Shown here piece after piece: positions 28,866-38,377 of a stretch of 64,000 bases of DNA. The stretch spans positions 95,977 to 159,976 of the forward strand of contig NZ_JALQCW010000005.1 in assembly GCF_023241715.1 (NCBI RefSeq), in the 5' to 3' direction. The notes below the pieces were generated by a model that was not told the origin of the DNA, made no database searches, and saw nothing but the letters and a program-made list of their open reading frames with translations. A program made the position numbers and the translations under genes. Source of the stretch: Pseudomonas morbosilactucae (lineage in GTDB: Bacteria; Pseudomonadota; Gammaproteobacteria; Pseudomonadales; Pseudomonadaceae). Position 1 is the stretch's first letter. Each line of letters opens with the position of its first letter.

Positions 28866-29867
28866 ATGGATGATTTACAGCTCGACGAATTCAAGACCGA
28901 TGAAGATGCCGTCATGGTGTTGCTGGTCGACGACCAGGCAATGATCGGTGAAGCCGTCCGGCGTGGGTTGGCGAGCGAAGAAAACATCGACTTTCATTTT
29001 TGCGCCGACCCCCACCAGGCTATCGCCCAGGCGATCCGCATCAAGCCCACGGTGATTCTCCAGGACCTGGTGATGCCAGGCTTGGATGGTTTGAGCCTGG
29101 TGCGCGAGTACCGCAACCACCCGGCGACCCAGAACATCCCGATCATTGTGCTTTCGACCAAGGAAGACCCGCTGATCAAAAGCGCGGCCTTCGCTGCCGG
29201 GGCCAACGATTACCTGGTCAAGCTGCCGGACAACATCGAGCTGGTGGCGCGGATTCGCTACCACTCGCGCTCCTACATGACCCTGTTGCAGCGCGACGCG
29301 GCCTATCGGGCGCTGCGGGTCAGCCAGCAGCAGTTGCTCGACACCAACCTGGTGCTGCAGCGGTTGATGAACTCCGATGGCCTGACCGGGCTGTCCAACC
29401 GGCGGCATTTCGATGAGTACCTGGAGCTGGAGTGGCGCCGTGGCGCGCGGGAGCAGACCCAGTTGTCGCTGCTGATGATCGACGTGGATTATTTCAAGTC
29501 CTACAACGACAGCTTTGGCCACCTGGAAGGGGACGAAGCCCTGCGCAAGGTGGCCACGGCCATTCGCGAGGCCAGCAGTCGTCCTTCGGACCTGCCGGCC
29601 CGTTATGGCGGTGAAGAGTTCGCCCTGGTGTTGCCCAACACCTCGCCTGGCGGTGCACGGCTGGTGGCCGAGAAGCTGCGCCAGACCGTGGCCGGACTGA
29701 AGATTCCCCATGTCGCCCCCGCCGAAGGCTCAAGCCTGACGGTCAGCATCGGCTTGTCGACCGTGGTTCCGCAGTCCGGCAGCCATTGCCGGGAGCTGAT
29801 CCTGGCGGCGGACAAGGGGCTGTACCTGGCGAAAAACAACGGTCGCAATCAAGTGGGGATCGCGTAG
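28866..29867 (+). CDS. wspR: WspR, receiver-GGDEF diguanylate cyclase
   Basis: 333 residues. The receiver domain carries the phospho-Asp at residue 67 ([12 protein letters not shown]). A helical linker leads to the GGDEF domain with GGEEF at 248-252. The inhibitory I-site RPSD (RxxD, residues 239-242) precedes it, so product inhibition is intact. WspE phosphorylation drives clustering and c-di-GMP synthesis, which activates cellulose or exopolysaccharide and biofilm genes. Unlike the six upstream genes it is not overlapped; 48 bases separate it from wspF, with AGGGGAT as ribosome site. It converges on the next gene with only six bases between them. Confidence 0.97.
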   Translation: MDDLQLDEFKTDEDAVMVLLVDDQAMIGEAVRRGLASEENIDFHFCADPHQAIAQAIRIKPTVILQDLVMPGLDGLSLVREYRNHPATQNIPIIVLSTKEDPLIKSAAFAAGANDYLVKLPDNIELVARIRYHSRSYMTLLQRDAAYRALRVSQQQLLDTNLVLQRLMNSDGLTGLSNRRHFDEYLELEWRRGAREQTQLSLLMIDVDYFKSYNDSFGHLEGDEALRKVATAIREASSRPSDLPARYGGEEFALVLPNTSPGGARLVAEKLRQTVAGLKIPHVAPAEGSSLTVSIGLSTVVPQSGSHCRELILAADKGLYLAKNNGRNQVGIA

Positions 29868-29873
29868 CCGGTT

Positions 29874-30401
29874 TCAGGGGGTGGTCGTTACACCCACTGC
29901 ATCTGTGGCGGGCGCCTGATCCTGGGGCACCTCCACCAGGGTGTCTCTGAACAGGTAGTAGCTGTGGCTCGACGTGTACCGGCAGGTGAGCTTGACCGCT
30001 TCGACGCGGTAGGTGGAATGGGTGTTGAGGGTCTTGTCGATAAACCAGTTGTTCAGCAGGTTGCTCGGGGCGACGGGGTAGTCGCCAAAGCGGTAGTCGA
30101 GGTAGCTGTTTCTAGCCGTGACCAGGCGCACGCTGAACCTGGCTTGCAGCCACTGGGTTTGTTCGCCGACCTCATCCACCAGCACCCTGGCGCGGTAGTA
30201 GACCCACCACCACAACACGATCAGCCAGGGCACCACCAGGGCGCAGGCCAGCGCCGGTGAGGCCATCAGCCAGACGCCCATCAGCGGCATAAAGGCCAGG
30301 GCGCTGAAAAGCGCGAAGAAAAAGGCCTGGGTTGCCCTCAGGTTTTGGCGCTCCCTGCGCTGGATGTCTTGGATTTCGACACGGCTGAGTGTACGTCCCA
30401 T
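29874..30401 (-). CDS. Hypothetical membrane protein, 175 aa
   Basis: A basic N-terminal stretch (MGRTLSRVEIQDIQRRERQN) is followed by two hydrophobic segments (FFFALFSALAFMPLMGVWLM and LACALVVPWLIVLWWWVYY). A soluble part of about 100 residues with YRFGDYPVAPSNLLNNWF and YTSSHSYYLFRDTL comes last. No enzymatic motif or known domain is apparent to me. The ATG at 30401 is the likely start. It converges on wspR and is divergent from prfB. Confidence 0.7.
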   Translation of the reverse strand: MGRTLSRVEIQDIQRRERQNLRATQAFFFALFSALAFMPLMGVWLMASPALACALVVPWLIVLWWWVYYRARVLVDEVGEQTQWLQARFSVRLVTARNSYLDYRFGDYPVAPSNLLNNWFIDKTLNTHSTYRVEAVKLTCRYTSSHSYYLFRDTLVEVPQDQAPATDAVGVTTTP

Positions 30402-30632
30402 GGGCCTGCTGCTTCCTTGTCCTGTCAGGGGGCGGATTGTATAGCGCCGGCCGCTCTTGAGGGGGCTGGGGTTGCACGCCGCGAGCGCGGGTTTTCCGAG
30501 GCGGGCAGGGCGGGGTGAATGGGGGCGATAAAATTCAGGTGCGCCCGGATTCCAGGGGTTCTGCCACTGAAATTAGATGGCCGATTGGCCGCTAAAGCCG
30601 CTAAGCGGGCTGCCGTGATTCGGTGATTCCGT

Positions 30633-30638
30633 TATAAT
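30633..30638 (+). promoter_or_regulatory. Perfect -10 element for prfB
   Basis: TATAAT lies 40 bases upstream of the prfB start codon, in the 276-base gap after the divergent membrane-protein gene. No convincing -35 hexamer is visible at 16-18 bases, so recognition may rely on the -10 region or an activator. Confidence 0.45.
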
Positions 30639-30677
30639 CGTCGGCTTTCGAAAGTTCGCCAACGAGTGCCGCCCCCC

Positions 30678-31773
30678 ATGGAAATCAACCCGATCCTTAA
30701 CACCATCAAGGACCTGTCCGAGCGCTCCGAAACTATTCGGGGGTATCTTTGACTACGATCAAAAGCATGAGCGTCTGACCGAGGTCAATCGCGAGCTTGA
30801 AGATCCGAGTGTCTGGAACAAACCCGAATACGCCCAGGAATTGGGCCGCGAGCGCTCGGCGCTGGCGCAGATCGTCGATACCCTGGACGAATTGAACGCT
30901 GGCCTGGCCGATTGCCGTGACCTGCTGGACATGGCCGTCGAAGAAAATGACGAAGGCGCAGTGGGCGATGTCGTCGCCGAGCTGGCCCGTCTCGAGGAAA
31001 GCCTCGCCAAGCTTGAATTCCGCCGCATGTTCAGCCACGAAATGGACCCGAACAACGCCTACCTGGACATCCAGGCCGGTTCCGGCGGCACCGAGGCCCA
31101 GGACTGGGCCAACATCCTGCTGCGCATGTACCTGCGCTGGGCAGACAAACGCGGTTTCGACGCGACCATCATGGAACTGTCGGCCGGTGAAGTCGCCGGG
31201 ATCAAAGGTGCGACCGTGCACATCAAGGGCGAATACGCCTTTGGCTGGCTGCGCACCGAGATCGGCGTACACCGTCTGGTGCGCAAGAGCCCGTTCGACT
31301 CCGGCAACCGTCGCCACACCTCGTTCTCCGCAGTGTTCGTCTCGCCAGAGATCGACGACAAGGTGGAAATCGAAATCAACCCGGCCGACCTGCGGATCGA
31401 TACCTATCGCTCCTCCGGTGCCGGTGGTCAGCACGTCAACACCACTGACTCGGCCGTACGTATTACCCACGTACCGACCAACACCGTGGTCAGCTGCCAG
31501 AACGAACGTTCCCAGCACGCCAACAAAGACACCGCCATGAAAATGCTGCGGGCCAAGTTGTACGAGCAGGAAATGCAGAAGCGCAACGCGGCTTCCCAGG
31601 CTCTTGAAGACACCAAGTCGGATATCGGCTGGGGTCATCAGATTCGCTCGTACGTGCTCGACGCGTCGCGGATCAAGGACCTGCGCACCAACATCGAACG
31701 CAGTGACTGCGACAAGGTGCTCGACGGCGACATCGACGAATACCTGGAAGCCAGCCTGAAATCAGGCCTGTAA
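30678..31773 (+). CDS. prfB: Peptide chain release factor 2, with programmed +1 frameshift
   Basis: The gene starts at ATG 30678 and runs 24 codons to an in-frame TGA at 30750-30752. The sequence there is GGGGGTATCTTTGAC, the classical RF2 autoregulatory slippery site: an internal Shine-Dalgarno-like G run, CTT, TGA, then C. Slippage by one base at CTT continues as GAC TAC GAT and gives a 364-residue protein. The product shows the stop-codon recognition motif SPF (KSPFDSG) and the catalytic GGQ near 249-251 (GAGGQHVNT). RF2 releases peptides at UGA and UAA; scarcity of RF2 favours the frameshift. It is followed by lysS in the same direction, as in many proteobacteria. Confidence 0.97.
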
Positions 31774-31808
31774 TACTGCAATACGGGATCGGCTGACACA
31801 GCGCGATC

Positions 31809-31833
31809 CCGTAGGAGCCGGCTTGCCGGCGAT
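31809..31833. repeat. Single REP sequence between prfB and lysS
   Basis: GTAGGAGCCGGCTTGCCGGCG is a typical Pseudomonas REP with the GCCGG-CTTG-CCGGC hairpin. Just before it, ACGGGATCG (31783-31791) and CGATCCCGT (31802-31810) form a nine-base inverted repeat that ends where the REP begins. Confidence 0.75.
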
Positions 31834-31885
31834 CCCCAGGCCGAAGGCGTGGGGGCAATGAACCTGTGATGGAATTTCAAAAGAC

Positions 31886-33388
31886 ATGAGCGACCAACAA
31901 CTCGACCCGCAAGCCCTGCAACAGGAAGAAAACTCCCTGATCGCCCTGCGCAAGGAAAAGCTGGCTGCCGAGCGCGCCAAGGGCAATGCCTTCCCGAATG
32001 ACTTCCGCCGCGAAAACTACTGCGAAGATCTGCAGAAGCAGTACGCCGACAAGACCAAGGAAGAGCTCGCAGAGGCGGCGATCCCGGTCAAGGTTGCCGG
32101 TCGCATCATGCTCAACCGTGGCTCGTTCATGGTGATCCAGGACATGACCGGTCGCATCCAGGTCTACGTCAACCGCAAGACCCTGTCGGAAGATACCCTG
32201 GCCGCGGTGAAAACCTGGGACATGGGCGACATCATTGCCGCCGAAGGCACCCTGGCCCGTTCCGGCAAGGGTGACCTGTACGTTGAAATGACCCAGGTGC
32301 GCCTGCTGACCAAATCCCTGCGCCCGCTGCCGGACAAGCACCACGGCCTGACCGACACCGAACAGCGCTACCGCCAGCGTTACGTTGACCTGATCGTCAA
32401 CGAAGACGTGCGCCAGACCTTCCGCGTGCGTTCGCAAGTCATCGCCCACATCCGCAGCTTCCTGATGAAGCGTGACTTCCTGGAAGTGGAAACGCCGATG
32501 CTGCAAACCATCCCCGGCGGTGCTGCGGCCAAGCCGTTCGAGACGCACCACAACGCCCTGGACATGGAAATGTTCCTGCGTATCGCCCCAGAGCTGTATC
32601 TGAAGCGCCTGGTTGTGGGTGGCTTTGAAAAAGTCTTCGAGATCAACCGCAACTTCCGTAACGAAGGCGTTTCGACGCGTCACAACCCAGAATTCACCAT
32701 GTTGGAGTTCTACCAGGCCTACGCCGACTACGAAGACAACATGGACCTGACCGAAGAACTGTTCCGCGAGCTGGCACAGCTGGTTCTGGGCAGCACCGAC
32801 GTGCCGTACGGCGACAAGGTGTTCCACTTCGGCGAGCCGTTCGTGCGCCTGTCGGTGTTCGACTCGATCCTCAAGTACAACCCTGAACTGACCGCCGATG
32901 ACCTGAACGACATCGACAAGGCCCGTGCCATCGCCAAGAAAGCCGGGGCCAAGGTCCTGGGCTTCGAAGGCCTGGGCAAGCTGCAAGTGATGATTTTCGA
33001 AGAGCTGGTCGAGCACAAGCTGGAGCAGCCGCACTTCATCACTCAGTACCCGTTCGAAGTGTCGCCGCTGGCCCGTCGCAACGACGACAACCCGAACGTC
33101 ACCGACCGCTTCGAACTGTTCATCGGCGGCCGTGAAATCGCCAACGCCTACTCCGAGTTGAACGACGCGGAAGACCAGGCCGAGCGCTTCATGGCCCAGG
33201 TGGCCGACAAGGACGCCGGCGACGACGAAGCCATGCACTACGACGCCGACTTCGTCCGTGCCCTGGAATACGGCATGCCGCCAACCGCGGGTGAAGGCAT
33301 CGGTATCGACCGTCTGGTCATGCTGTTGACCAACTCTCCGTCGATTCGCGACGTGATCCTGTTCCCGCACATGCGGCCGCAAGCGTAA
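31886..33388 (+). CDS. lysS: Lysyl-tRNA synthetase (class II)
   Basis: 500 residues, the normal length. The N-terminal OB-fold for anticodon binding ([17 protein letters not shown]) is followed by the class II catalytic domain: motif 1 region [18 protein letters not shown], motif 2 [19 protein letters not shown] and motif 3 [13 protein letters not shown]. It charges tRNA-Lys in the cytoplasm. It follows prfB in the same direction and ends at a strong terminator. Confidence 0.98.
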   Translation: MSDQQLDPQALQQEENSLIALRKEKLAAERAKGNAFPNDFRRENYCEDLQKQYADKTKEELAEAAIPVKVAGRIMLNRGSFMVIQDMTGRIQVYVNRKTLSEDTLAAVKTWDMGDIIAAEGTLARSGKGDLYVEMTQVRLLTKSLRPLPDKHHGLTDTEQRYRQRYVDLIVNEDVRQTFRVRSQVIAHIRSFLMKRDFLEVETPMLQTIPGGAAAKPFETHHNALDMEMFLRIAPELYLKRLVVGGFEKVFEINRNFRNEGVSTRHNPEFTMLEFYQAYADYEDNMDLTEELFRELAQLVLGSTDVPYGDKVFHFGEPFVRLSVFDSILKYNPELTADDLNDIDKARAIAKKAGAKVLGFEGLGKLQVMIFEELVEHKLEQPHFITQYPFEVSPLARRNDDNPNVTDRFELFIGGREIANAYSELNDAEDQAERFMAQVADKDAGDDEAMHYDADFVRALEYGMPPTAGEGIGIDRLVMLLTNSPSIRDVILFPHMRPQA

Positions 33389-33402
33389 ATGCCTTGAATA
33401 AG

Positions 33403-33428
33403 AAGCCGCCTTTCCCAGGCGGCTTTTT
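33403..33428 (+). terminator. Rho-independent terminator after lysS
   Basis: AAGCCGCCT (33403-33411), a five-base loop and AGGCGGCTT (33417-33425) make a perfect nine-base stem followed by TTT. Confidence 0.9.
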
Positions 33429-33491
33429 ATTGCCTGGGTGGAACTGACGTACCGCTTTTTGATTCTGTGATTTTTAAGAGGAATACCTGTC

Positions 33492-34208
33492 GTGAACCGC
33501 GCAATTGCTCAAGAAGGTGCCGCTGGCATCGCCACTGCGGTCGCTGAAAGCGTTCAGTATCAAGGTCGCAAGGCAAGCCGTCAGGGCAGTGAGCAGCGTC
33601 GGCAGGAGATTCTCGATGCCGCCATGCGCATTGTCGTGCGTGACGGCGTGCGTGCCGTGCGTCATCGCGCGGTGGCCGCCGAGGCCGGTGTGCCCTTGTC
33701 GGCCACCACTTATTACTTCAAGGACATCGATGACCTGCTCACCGATACCTTCGCCCAGTACGTCGAGCGCAGCGCTGCCTTCATGGCCAAGTTCTGGGCC
33801 AATAACGAAGGGCTGCTGCGGGAGATGGTCGCCTATGGCGATGGCAGCCCGCAGTCCCGTTCGCAGTTGGCCGACGACATCGCCCGCCTGACCGCCGATT
33901 ACGTGCAGCGGCAATTGCAGAACCGCCGTGAGCACCTGATGGCCGAGCAGGCGTTCCGCCAGGAGGCCTTGCTCAACCCGCGCCTGGCGTTGTTGGTGCG
34001 CTCGCACCAGCAAATCCTGCTGCAGGGCACTTGCCAGTTTTTCCAGGTATTGGGTTCGCGAGAGCCGCAACAGGATGCCAAAGTGTTGACGGCTATAATC
34101 GGACGGATGGAATATCAGGGCCTGCTTAATGGTCCCGAGCCTCTGGCCGATGAAGACCTGCTCGGCATCCTCACCCGCTACATGCATCTGGTACTGGCTT
34201 CGGTCTGA
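33492..34208 (+). CDS. TetR-family transcriptional regulator
   Basis: 238 residues starting with GTG at 33492. After a polar N-terminal arm of about 35 residues comes the TetR DNA-binding domain: RRQEILDAAMRIVVRDGVRAVRHRAVAAEAGVPLSATTYYF, where the helix-turn-helix is at about residues 57-80. The C-terminal ligand domain is all-helical and not diagnostic. A TetR gene directly after lysS is conserved in Pseudomonas (from memory of PAO1). The target genes and ligand are unknown to me; a TetR-like palindrome occurs in this window at 38964-38981. Confidence 0.9.
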   Translation: MNRAIAQEGAAGIATAVAESVQYQGRKASRQGSEQRRQEILDAAMRIVVRDGVRAVRHRAVAAEAGVPLSATTYYFKDIDDLLTDTFAQYVERSAAFMAKFWANNEGLLREMVAYGDGSPQSRSQLADDIARLTADYVQRQLQNRREHLMAEQAFRQEALLNPRLALLVRSHQQILLQGTCQFFQVLGSREPQQDAKVLTAIIGRMEYQGLLNGPEPLADEDLLGILTRYMHLVLASV

Positions 34209-34289
34209 TGGGCGCTTGCCGCGCCGCACTCCCGAGGCCTTGCAGGGCATAGCGGCAACCGCGGTTCTTGTGCTCATTGGGAGTGTTGA

Positions 34290-34832
34290 ATGAAAGCCTG
34301 GCGCGTGCTGATCGCCTTGTCGTTTCTCTTGCTCAGCGGCTGTCTGGTGGCGTTCAAGGCGCCGTTGCCGGCCGATGAAGCGGCCCCGGCGGCCCTGCTG
34401 GGCAAGTGGACCAGCAAAAATGCCTGGGGCGAGCCCTTGAGCATGGAGTTGAACCGGATTGCCGGTAATCGCTACATGGCCGTCAGCCACGGCAAGGGCA
34501 AAAGCCAGCGCGAGGTCTATGAATTCACTGTGTCCCGGCACGGCAACCGCTGGTACCTGTCGGCGGCGTTGCCAGCCAGGCTTGGCGGGCACTACACCAT
34601 TGCCGGGTTCGAACTCACCGACCAGCGTGAGCTGGTGCTCTATGGCCTGGACCTGGAACAGATCAACCAGGCCCTCGGTCAAAAGGCCCTGACGGGCCAG
34701 CCCTTTTCCACGGCGCAAGGCGATGGCGTGCTGATCGACAGTGCGTTGCCCCAAGTCTTCGCCTACCTGGATGACCCCGCCAACTCCGACGTCTTCGTCG
34801 AGGCGGCGCGCTTTCAGCGGGCAAGCAAGTAA
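34290..34832 (+). CDS. Lipoprotein of unknown function
   Basis: 180 residues. The signal peptide MKAWRVLIALSFLLLSGC ends in a lipobox with the acylated cysteine at residue 18. The residue after Cys is Leu, not Asp, which favours the outer membrane. The mature part is a compact beta-rich domain (LLGKWTSKNAWGEPLSMEL, RYMAVSHGKGKSQREVYEF). No recognised catalytic motif. It precedes the QEGLA-family gene by 34 bases and may be co-transcribed with it. Confidence 0.8.
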   Translation: MKAWRVLIALSFLLLSGCLVAFKAPLPADEAAPAALLGKWTSKNAWGEPLSMELNRIAGNRYMAVSHGKGKSQREVYEFTVSRHGNRWYLSAALPARLGGHYTIAGFELTDQRELVLYGLDLEQINQALGQKALTGQPFSTAQGDGVLIDSALPQVFAYLDDPANSDVFVEAARFQRASK

Positions 34833-34866
34833 AACGCGGCACAGACGTTATCAATAGGAGCTTCCG

Positions 34867-36144
34867 GTGGACGATTACCAGCAGACGATACGCACCTTGT
34901 CCGATCGCATTGTGCTGGCGCAAACACCGATTCGCGTACTGGATGCGGTGAAGTGGGACGAGAACATCCGCCAGGGATTTCTCAAGGCCAAAGGCAAGGA
35001 AATGCCCGCGGTGGACCGCGCCTACTACACAGGCCGGCCGCTGTCCTTCGACTCCAGCGCGGTCAAGCTGGAGTTCCAGAACATTGAACGGGACATCACC
35101 CGGCAACTGGGCCAGTTCAACCCGGTGGGCCAGATCATGCGCCGCATGTGCAAGGAATACCGCATGGTAGTGCGCATGCTCGAGGCCCGGGGCACCGAGG
35201 ATTTCGGGCTGATTTCCCAGGAGCTGTACGGCGCCGCGTCCGATGCCTTTCACGCAGGCGACCCGACCCTGGCCGACCTCGGCCTGATGCTCTCCGACTA
35301 CCTGAACAACATCGATGGCCGGGGTGATCTCAAGGATGAACCCAAGGTGCTCACTGCCAAAGACGCGGTGAGCCTGCTGCAAAGCCGCCTGAACAAGGTG
35401 TTTGGCGAGGCCGAGGAAACCATTCGGGTGTTCGAGTCCGACGGCATTGTAGCCGACGCCGCGGCCGGCGCCGACTACATCAAGATCCGCAGCGACGCGA
35501 TGTTCAACAACCGCGACGTGCGCGCCCTGGAAGTGCATGAGGGCCTGGTGCACGTGGGCACCACCCTCAATGGCTTGAACCAGCCGATCTGCACCTTCCT
35601 CTCCAAGGGGCCACCCTCGTCCACGGTGACCCAGGAAGGCCTGGCGATCCTGATGGAGATCATTACCTTCGCTTCCTACCCGAGTCGCTTGCGCAAGCTC
35701 ACCAACCGCACCCGCGCCATTCACATGGTGGAAGAGGGGGCGGACTTCCTGCAGATATTCGAGTTCTTCCGCGAGCAGGGCTTCGAGATGGCCGAAAGCT
35801 ACGGCAACGCCAGTCGGGTGTTCCGCGGCTCGGTGCCTACTGGCTTGCCGTTTACCAAAGACTTGTCCTATCTCAAGGGCTTCATCATGGTTTACAACTA
35901 CATTCAGCTCGCCGTGCGCAAGGGCAAGCTCGAGCAAGTGCCTTTGCTGTTCTGCGGCAAGACCACCCTCGAAGACATGCGCACCTTGCGGCAATTGGTG
36001 GATGAAGGCCTGGTGGTGCCGCCCAAGTATTTGCCGGACCAGTTCCGCGACATGAATGCCTTGTCGGCCTGGATGTGTTTCTCCAACTTCCTCAACCATT
36101 TGAGCCTGGACCGCATCGAAGCGGACTACTCGAACATTCTCTGA
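34867..36144 (+). CDS. QEGLA-motif / DUF1704 (MATCAP-family) putative metallopeptidase
   Basis: 425 residues starting at GTG 34867 behind AGGAGC. It belongs to the flavohemoglobin expression-modulating QEGLA family (DUF1704). The name-giving motif TQEGLAIL is near residue 256. An HExxxH zinc motif, HEGLVH, spans residues 224-229. In eukaryotes this family has been shown to contain tubulin tyrosine carboxypeptidases (MATCAP), with zinc bound by HExxxH and a downstream Glu; the Glu of QEGLA fits that role. By inference this bacterial protein is a carboxypeptidase-like zinc enzyme, substrate unknown. All putative metal ligands are present. It sits between a lipoprotein gene and a lipoprotein hydrolase gene. 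Confidence 0.85.
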   Translation: MDDYQQTIRTLSDRIVLAQTPIRVLDAVKWDENIRQGFLKAKGKEMPAVDRAYYTGRPLSFDSSAVKLEFQNIERDITRQLGQFNPVGQIMRRMCKEYRMVVRMLEARGTEDFGLISQELYGAASDAFHAGDPTLADLGLMLSDYLNNIDGRGDLKDEPKVLTAKDAVSLLQSRLNKVFGEAEETIRVFESDGIVADAAAGADYIKIRSDAMFNNRDVRALEVHEGLVHVGTTLNGLNQPICTFLSKGPPSSTVTQEGLAILMEIITFASYPSRLRKLTNRTRAIHMVEEGADFLQIFEFFREQGFEMAESYGNASRVFRGSVPTGLPFTKDLSYLKGFIMVYNYIQLAVRKGKLEQVPLLFCGKTTLEDMRTLRQLVDEGLVVPPKYLPDQFRDMNALSAWMCFSNFLNHLSLDRIEADYSNIL

Positions 36145-36184
36145 CTTCTGCAGGGTTTCCCGCACTTTGTGAGGCTTCCAACGG

Positions 36185-37099
36185 ATGAGAATCCTCAGCG
36201 TCGTTCTTTTGCTTTTGAGCCTGGGCGGTTGCAGCTCGCTGCTGTTTTACCCCGAGCGCAACCTGCCGTTCACCCCGCAGCGAGCCGGGCTGGAATACCG
36301 CGACATCACCCTGACCGCTGCCGATGGGGTCAAGCTCCACGCTTGGTGGCTGCCGGCCAAGGCCGGGGTGCCGGTCAAGGGTACGGTGCTGCACCTGCAT
36401 GGCAATGGCGGCAACTTGGCCTGGCACTTGGGTGGCAGTTGGTGGTTGCCAGAGCAGGGCTATCAGGTGCTGTTGCTGGACTACCGCGGTTATGGCTTGT
36501 CAGAAGGGCAGGCCAGCCTGCCGGCGATCTATCAGGACCTGGATGCCGCCTACAAATGGCTCGATGCGGCCCCTGAAGTCCAGGGCAAGCCCCTGGTCTT
36601 GCTGGGACAGAGCTTGGGCGGTGCCCTGGCCATTCATTATCTGGTGGAGCATCCCGAGCGCCAGGCCCAGCTCAAGGCGCTGGTGCTCGACGGGGTTCCC
36701 GCCAGCTATCGCGATGTGGGGCGTTTTGCCCTGAGCACGTCCTGGCTGACCTGGCCGTTCCAGGTACCGCTGTCGTGGCTGGTGCCCGACGGCGACAGCG
36801 CCATCCGTTTCATGCCGCGCCTGACCGGGGTGCCGAAACTGCTCTACCACAGCCTCGATGACCCGATCGTGCCCCTTGCCAACGGCATCCGCCTGTATCA
36901 AGCCGCGCCCCCGCCAAGGGTGCTGCAGTTGACCCGGGGCGGTCATGTGCAAACCTTCGCCGATCCGACCTGGCGCACTGTGATGCTGCGCTACCTGGAC
37001 GATCCGCAACACTTCAACGGGTTGCGCCGCCTGGGGGAAATCCCCAATTACCCGGCCCCCGCGAATTCAGCAGTTGAACCTCCAGAGAGTCCGCAATGA
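36185..37099 (+). CDS. Lipoprotein alpha/beta hydrolase
   Basis: 304 residues. The signal MRILSVVLLLLSLGGC has a lipobox with Cys16. The hydrolase fold shows HGNGGN for the oxyanion region, the nucleophile elbow GQSLGG, a catalytic Asp in YHSLDDPIVP and a His in RGGHVQTF. This is the BEM46/ABHD13-like serine hydrolase type. It would be anchored to an envelope membrane facing the periplasm. Its stop overlaps the start of the next gene (ATGA at 37096-37099). The substrate is unknown. Confidence 0.88.
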   Translation: MRILSVVLLLLSLGGCSSLLFYPERNLPFTPQRAGLEYRDITLTAADGVKLHAWWLPAKAGVPVKGTVLHLHGNGGNLAWHLGGSWWLPEQGYQVLLLDYRGYGLSEGQASLPAIYQDLDAAYKWLDAAPEVQGKPLVLLGQSLGGALAIHYLVEHPERQAQLKALVLDGVPASYRDVGRFALSTSWLTWPFQVPLSWLVPDGDSAIRFMPRLTGVPKLLYHSLDDPIVPLANGIRLYQAAPPPRVLQLTRGGHVQTFADPTWRTVMLRYLDDPQHFNGLRRLGEIPNYPAPANSAVEPPESPQ

Positions 37100-37422
37100 G
37101 TGAAGAACGCAACGCCATTCCCCTGATCATCACCGGTATCTGCACCATCCTCGGCACCGTGGGCTGCCTGTGGTACTACGGTTACCTGCACTTCGCCAAG
37201 CCCACGGATGCGCTGCTGCTCAACGATTTCACCATGCTCAAGACCGTGCCGGGGGAGGATTACAAGGTGTCCCTGCAGCCGGCCGCCGAAGTGGCGCAGT
37301 GCATCGATGGTGTGCTGGTGCTGTTCGATACCGAGCAGAAGGGGCTGACCGGGGTGTTGGTCAATAACAAGAAGCAGGCCGTACGCTGCATCGGCCAGGA
37401 AACGCCGCAACAGGTTCAATAA
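37096..37422 (+). CDS. Small single-pass membrane protein, function unknown
   Basis: 108 residues. One membrane segment at about residues 8-30 (IPLIITGICTILGTVGCLWYY) is followed by a small soluble domain with two cysteines (AQCIDGVL and VRCIGQ). The ATG overlaps the stop of the lipoprotein hydrolase, so translation is coupled and the two may act together in the envelope. Family not recognised. Confidence 0.72.
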   Translation: MSEERNAIPLIITGICTILGTVGCLWYYGYLHFAKPTDALLLNDFTMLKTVPGEDYKVSLQPAAEVAQCIDGVLVLFDTEQKGLTGVLVNNKKQAVRCIGQETPQQVQ

Positions 37423-37433
37423 CAGGCGCTCAG

Positions 37434-37470
37434 TAAAACGCGCTGTCCCTTGGGGGGCAGCGGCGTTTTA
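37434..37470. terminator. Shared terminator of convergent genes
   Basis: TAAAACG-CGCTG on the left pairs with CAGCG-GCGTTTTA on the right with one bulged base and an internal loop. A/T runs on both ends let it serve the plus-strand gene ending at 37422 and the minus-strand OmpA-type gene ending at 37521. Confidence 0.7.
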
Positions 37471-37520
37471 GTGTGCCTGCCTGAAAAGAGGCAGGGCTTG
37501 AGGGTGACGCCGTCGGTCTA

Positions 37521-38309
37521 TCAGTTGCTGCTGACAGACGAACGTGGCGCGACCGGCTGGTTGTCGTTGGAAATGGTCACTTCCACACGACGGTTCATCG
37601 CCCGGCCAGACACACTGGCGTTATCGGCCACCGGGTATTCCTTGCCGTAGCCCTGGGCAACGATACGTGCCGGGTCGACGCCCATCTTGATCAGCGCGAC
37701 TTGCACCGAGGTGGCACGGCGCTCGGACAGCGACTGGTTGTAGCTGTCGGAACCGGTGCTGTCGGTGTAGCCCTCGACGATCACTTTACGGTCCGGGTTT
37801 TCCTGAAGGAACTGCGCCAGCTTGTTGATGTTAACCAGGCCGCTGGATTTCAGGTCGGACTTGTTGGTGGCGAACAGCACGTCACCGAAGGTCACCAGGG
37901 TGCCGCGATCGGTCTGCTTGGCGTTGAGGCTGTCCTGCAGTTGCTTGATCTGAGCGTCACGGGCATCCAGGCGGGCCTGGGCGCGTTGGGCCGAAGCGTC
38001 TTTGAGGTTGGCTTCAGCGGTGCGCAGGGCAATGGTCTGCTTGGCCACTTCAACCCGCTGGTTGGTCAGGTAGGCCAATTGGTCGACTTTGCTCTGGTCT
38101 TCCTTGTTCAGGTAGGCCTTGTCGGCCTTGTCCAGGTAGTCGGCAGCGTCCTTGGTTTCCAGCGCAGCCACTTTGCTGGCTTGCGGGTCGGCTTGCAGGC
38201 CCGAGTAGTTGGTCCGGGCTTGCTCCAGGTTGACGTTAGGCTGGGAGGAGCAGGCGGCCAGGCCGACGCTGAGGGCCAGGAGGGCTGGGATCATCACTTG
38301 TTTACGCAT
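37521..38309 (-). CDS. lptF: OmpA-family outer membrane lipoprotein (LptF-like)
   Basis: 262 residues. The signal MRKQVMIPALLALSVGLAAC carries a lipobox (Cys20). The central part (residues 40-140) is helical with DUF4398-like character (YLDKADKAYLNKEDQSKVDQ). The C-terminal OmpA domain (from about 140) has the peptidoglycan-binding signature GYTDSTGSDSYNQSLSERRA. In P. aeruginosa the syntenic protein LptF is an AlgU-controlled outer membrane protein linked to oxidative stress resistance and adhesion. It follows the DUF4398 lipoprotein gene in the same direction, separated by 68 bases. Confidence 0.88.
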   Translation of the reverse strand: MRKQVMIPALLALSVGLAACSSQPNVNLEQARTNYSGLQADPQASKVAALETKDAADYLDKADKAYLNKEDQSKVDQLAYLTNQRVEVAKQTIALRTAEANLKDASAQRAQARLDARDAQIKQLQDSLNAKQTDRGTLVTFGDVLFATNKSDLKSSGLVNINKLAQFLQENPDRKVIVEGYTDSTGSDSYNQSLSERRATSVQVALIKMGVDPARIVAQGYGKEYPVADNASVSGRAMNRRVEVTISNDNQPVAPRSSVSSN

Positions 38310-38377
38310 AATGGTTCGTCCTTTCTATCGGTTGCAGCTTCAGGCTGCGAAGTCGTTCAAGCGGCAGGCGCGGCGGT

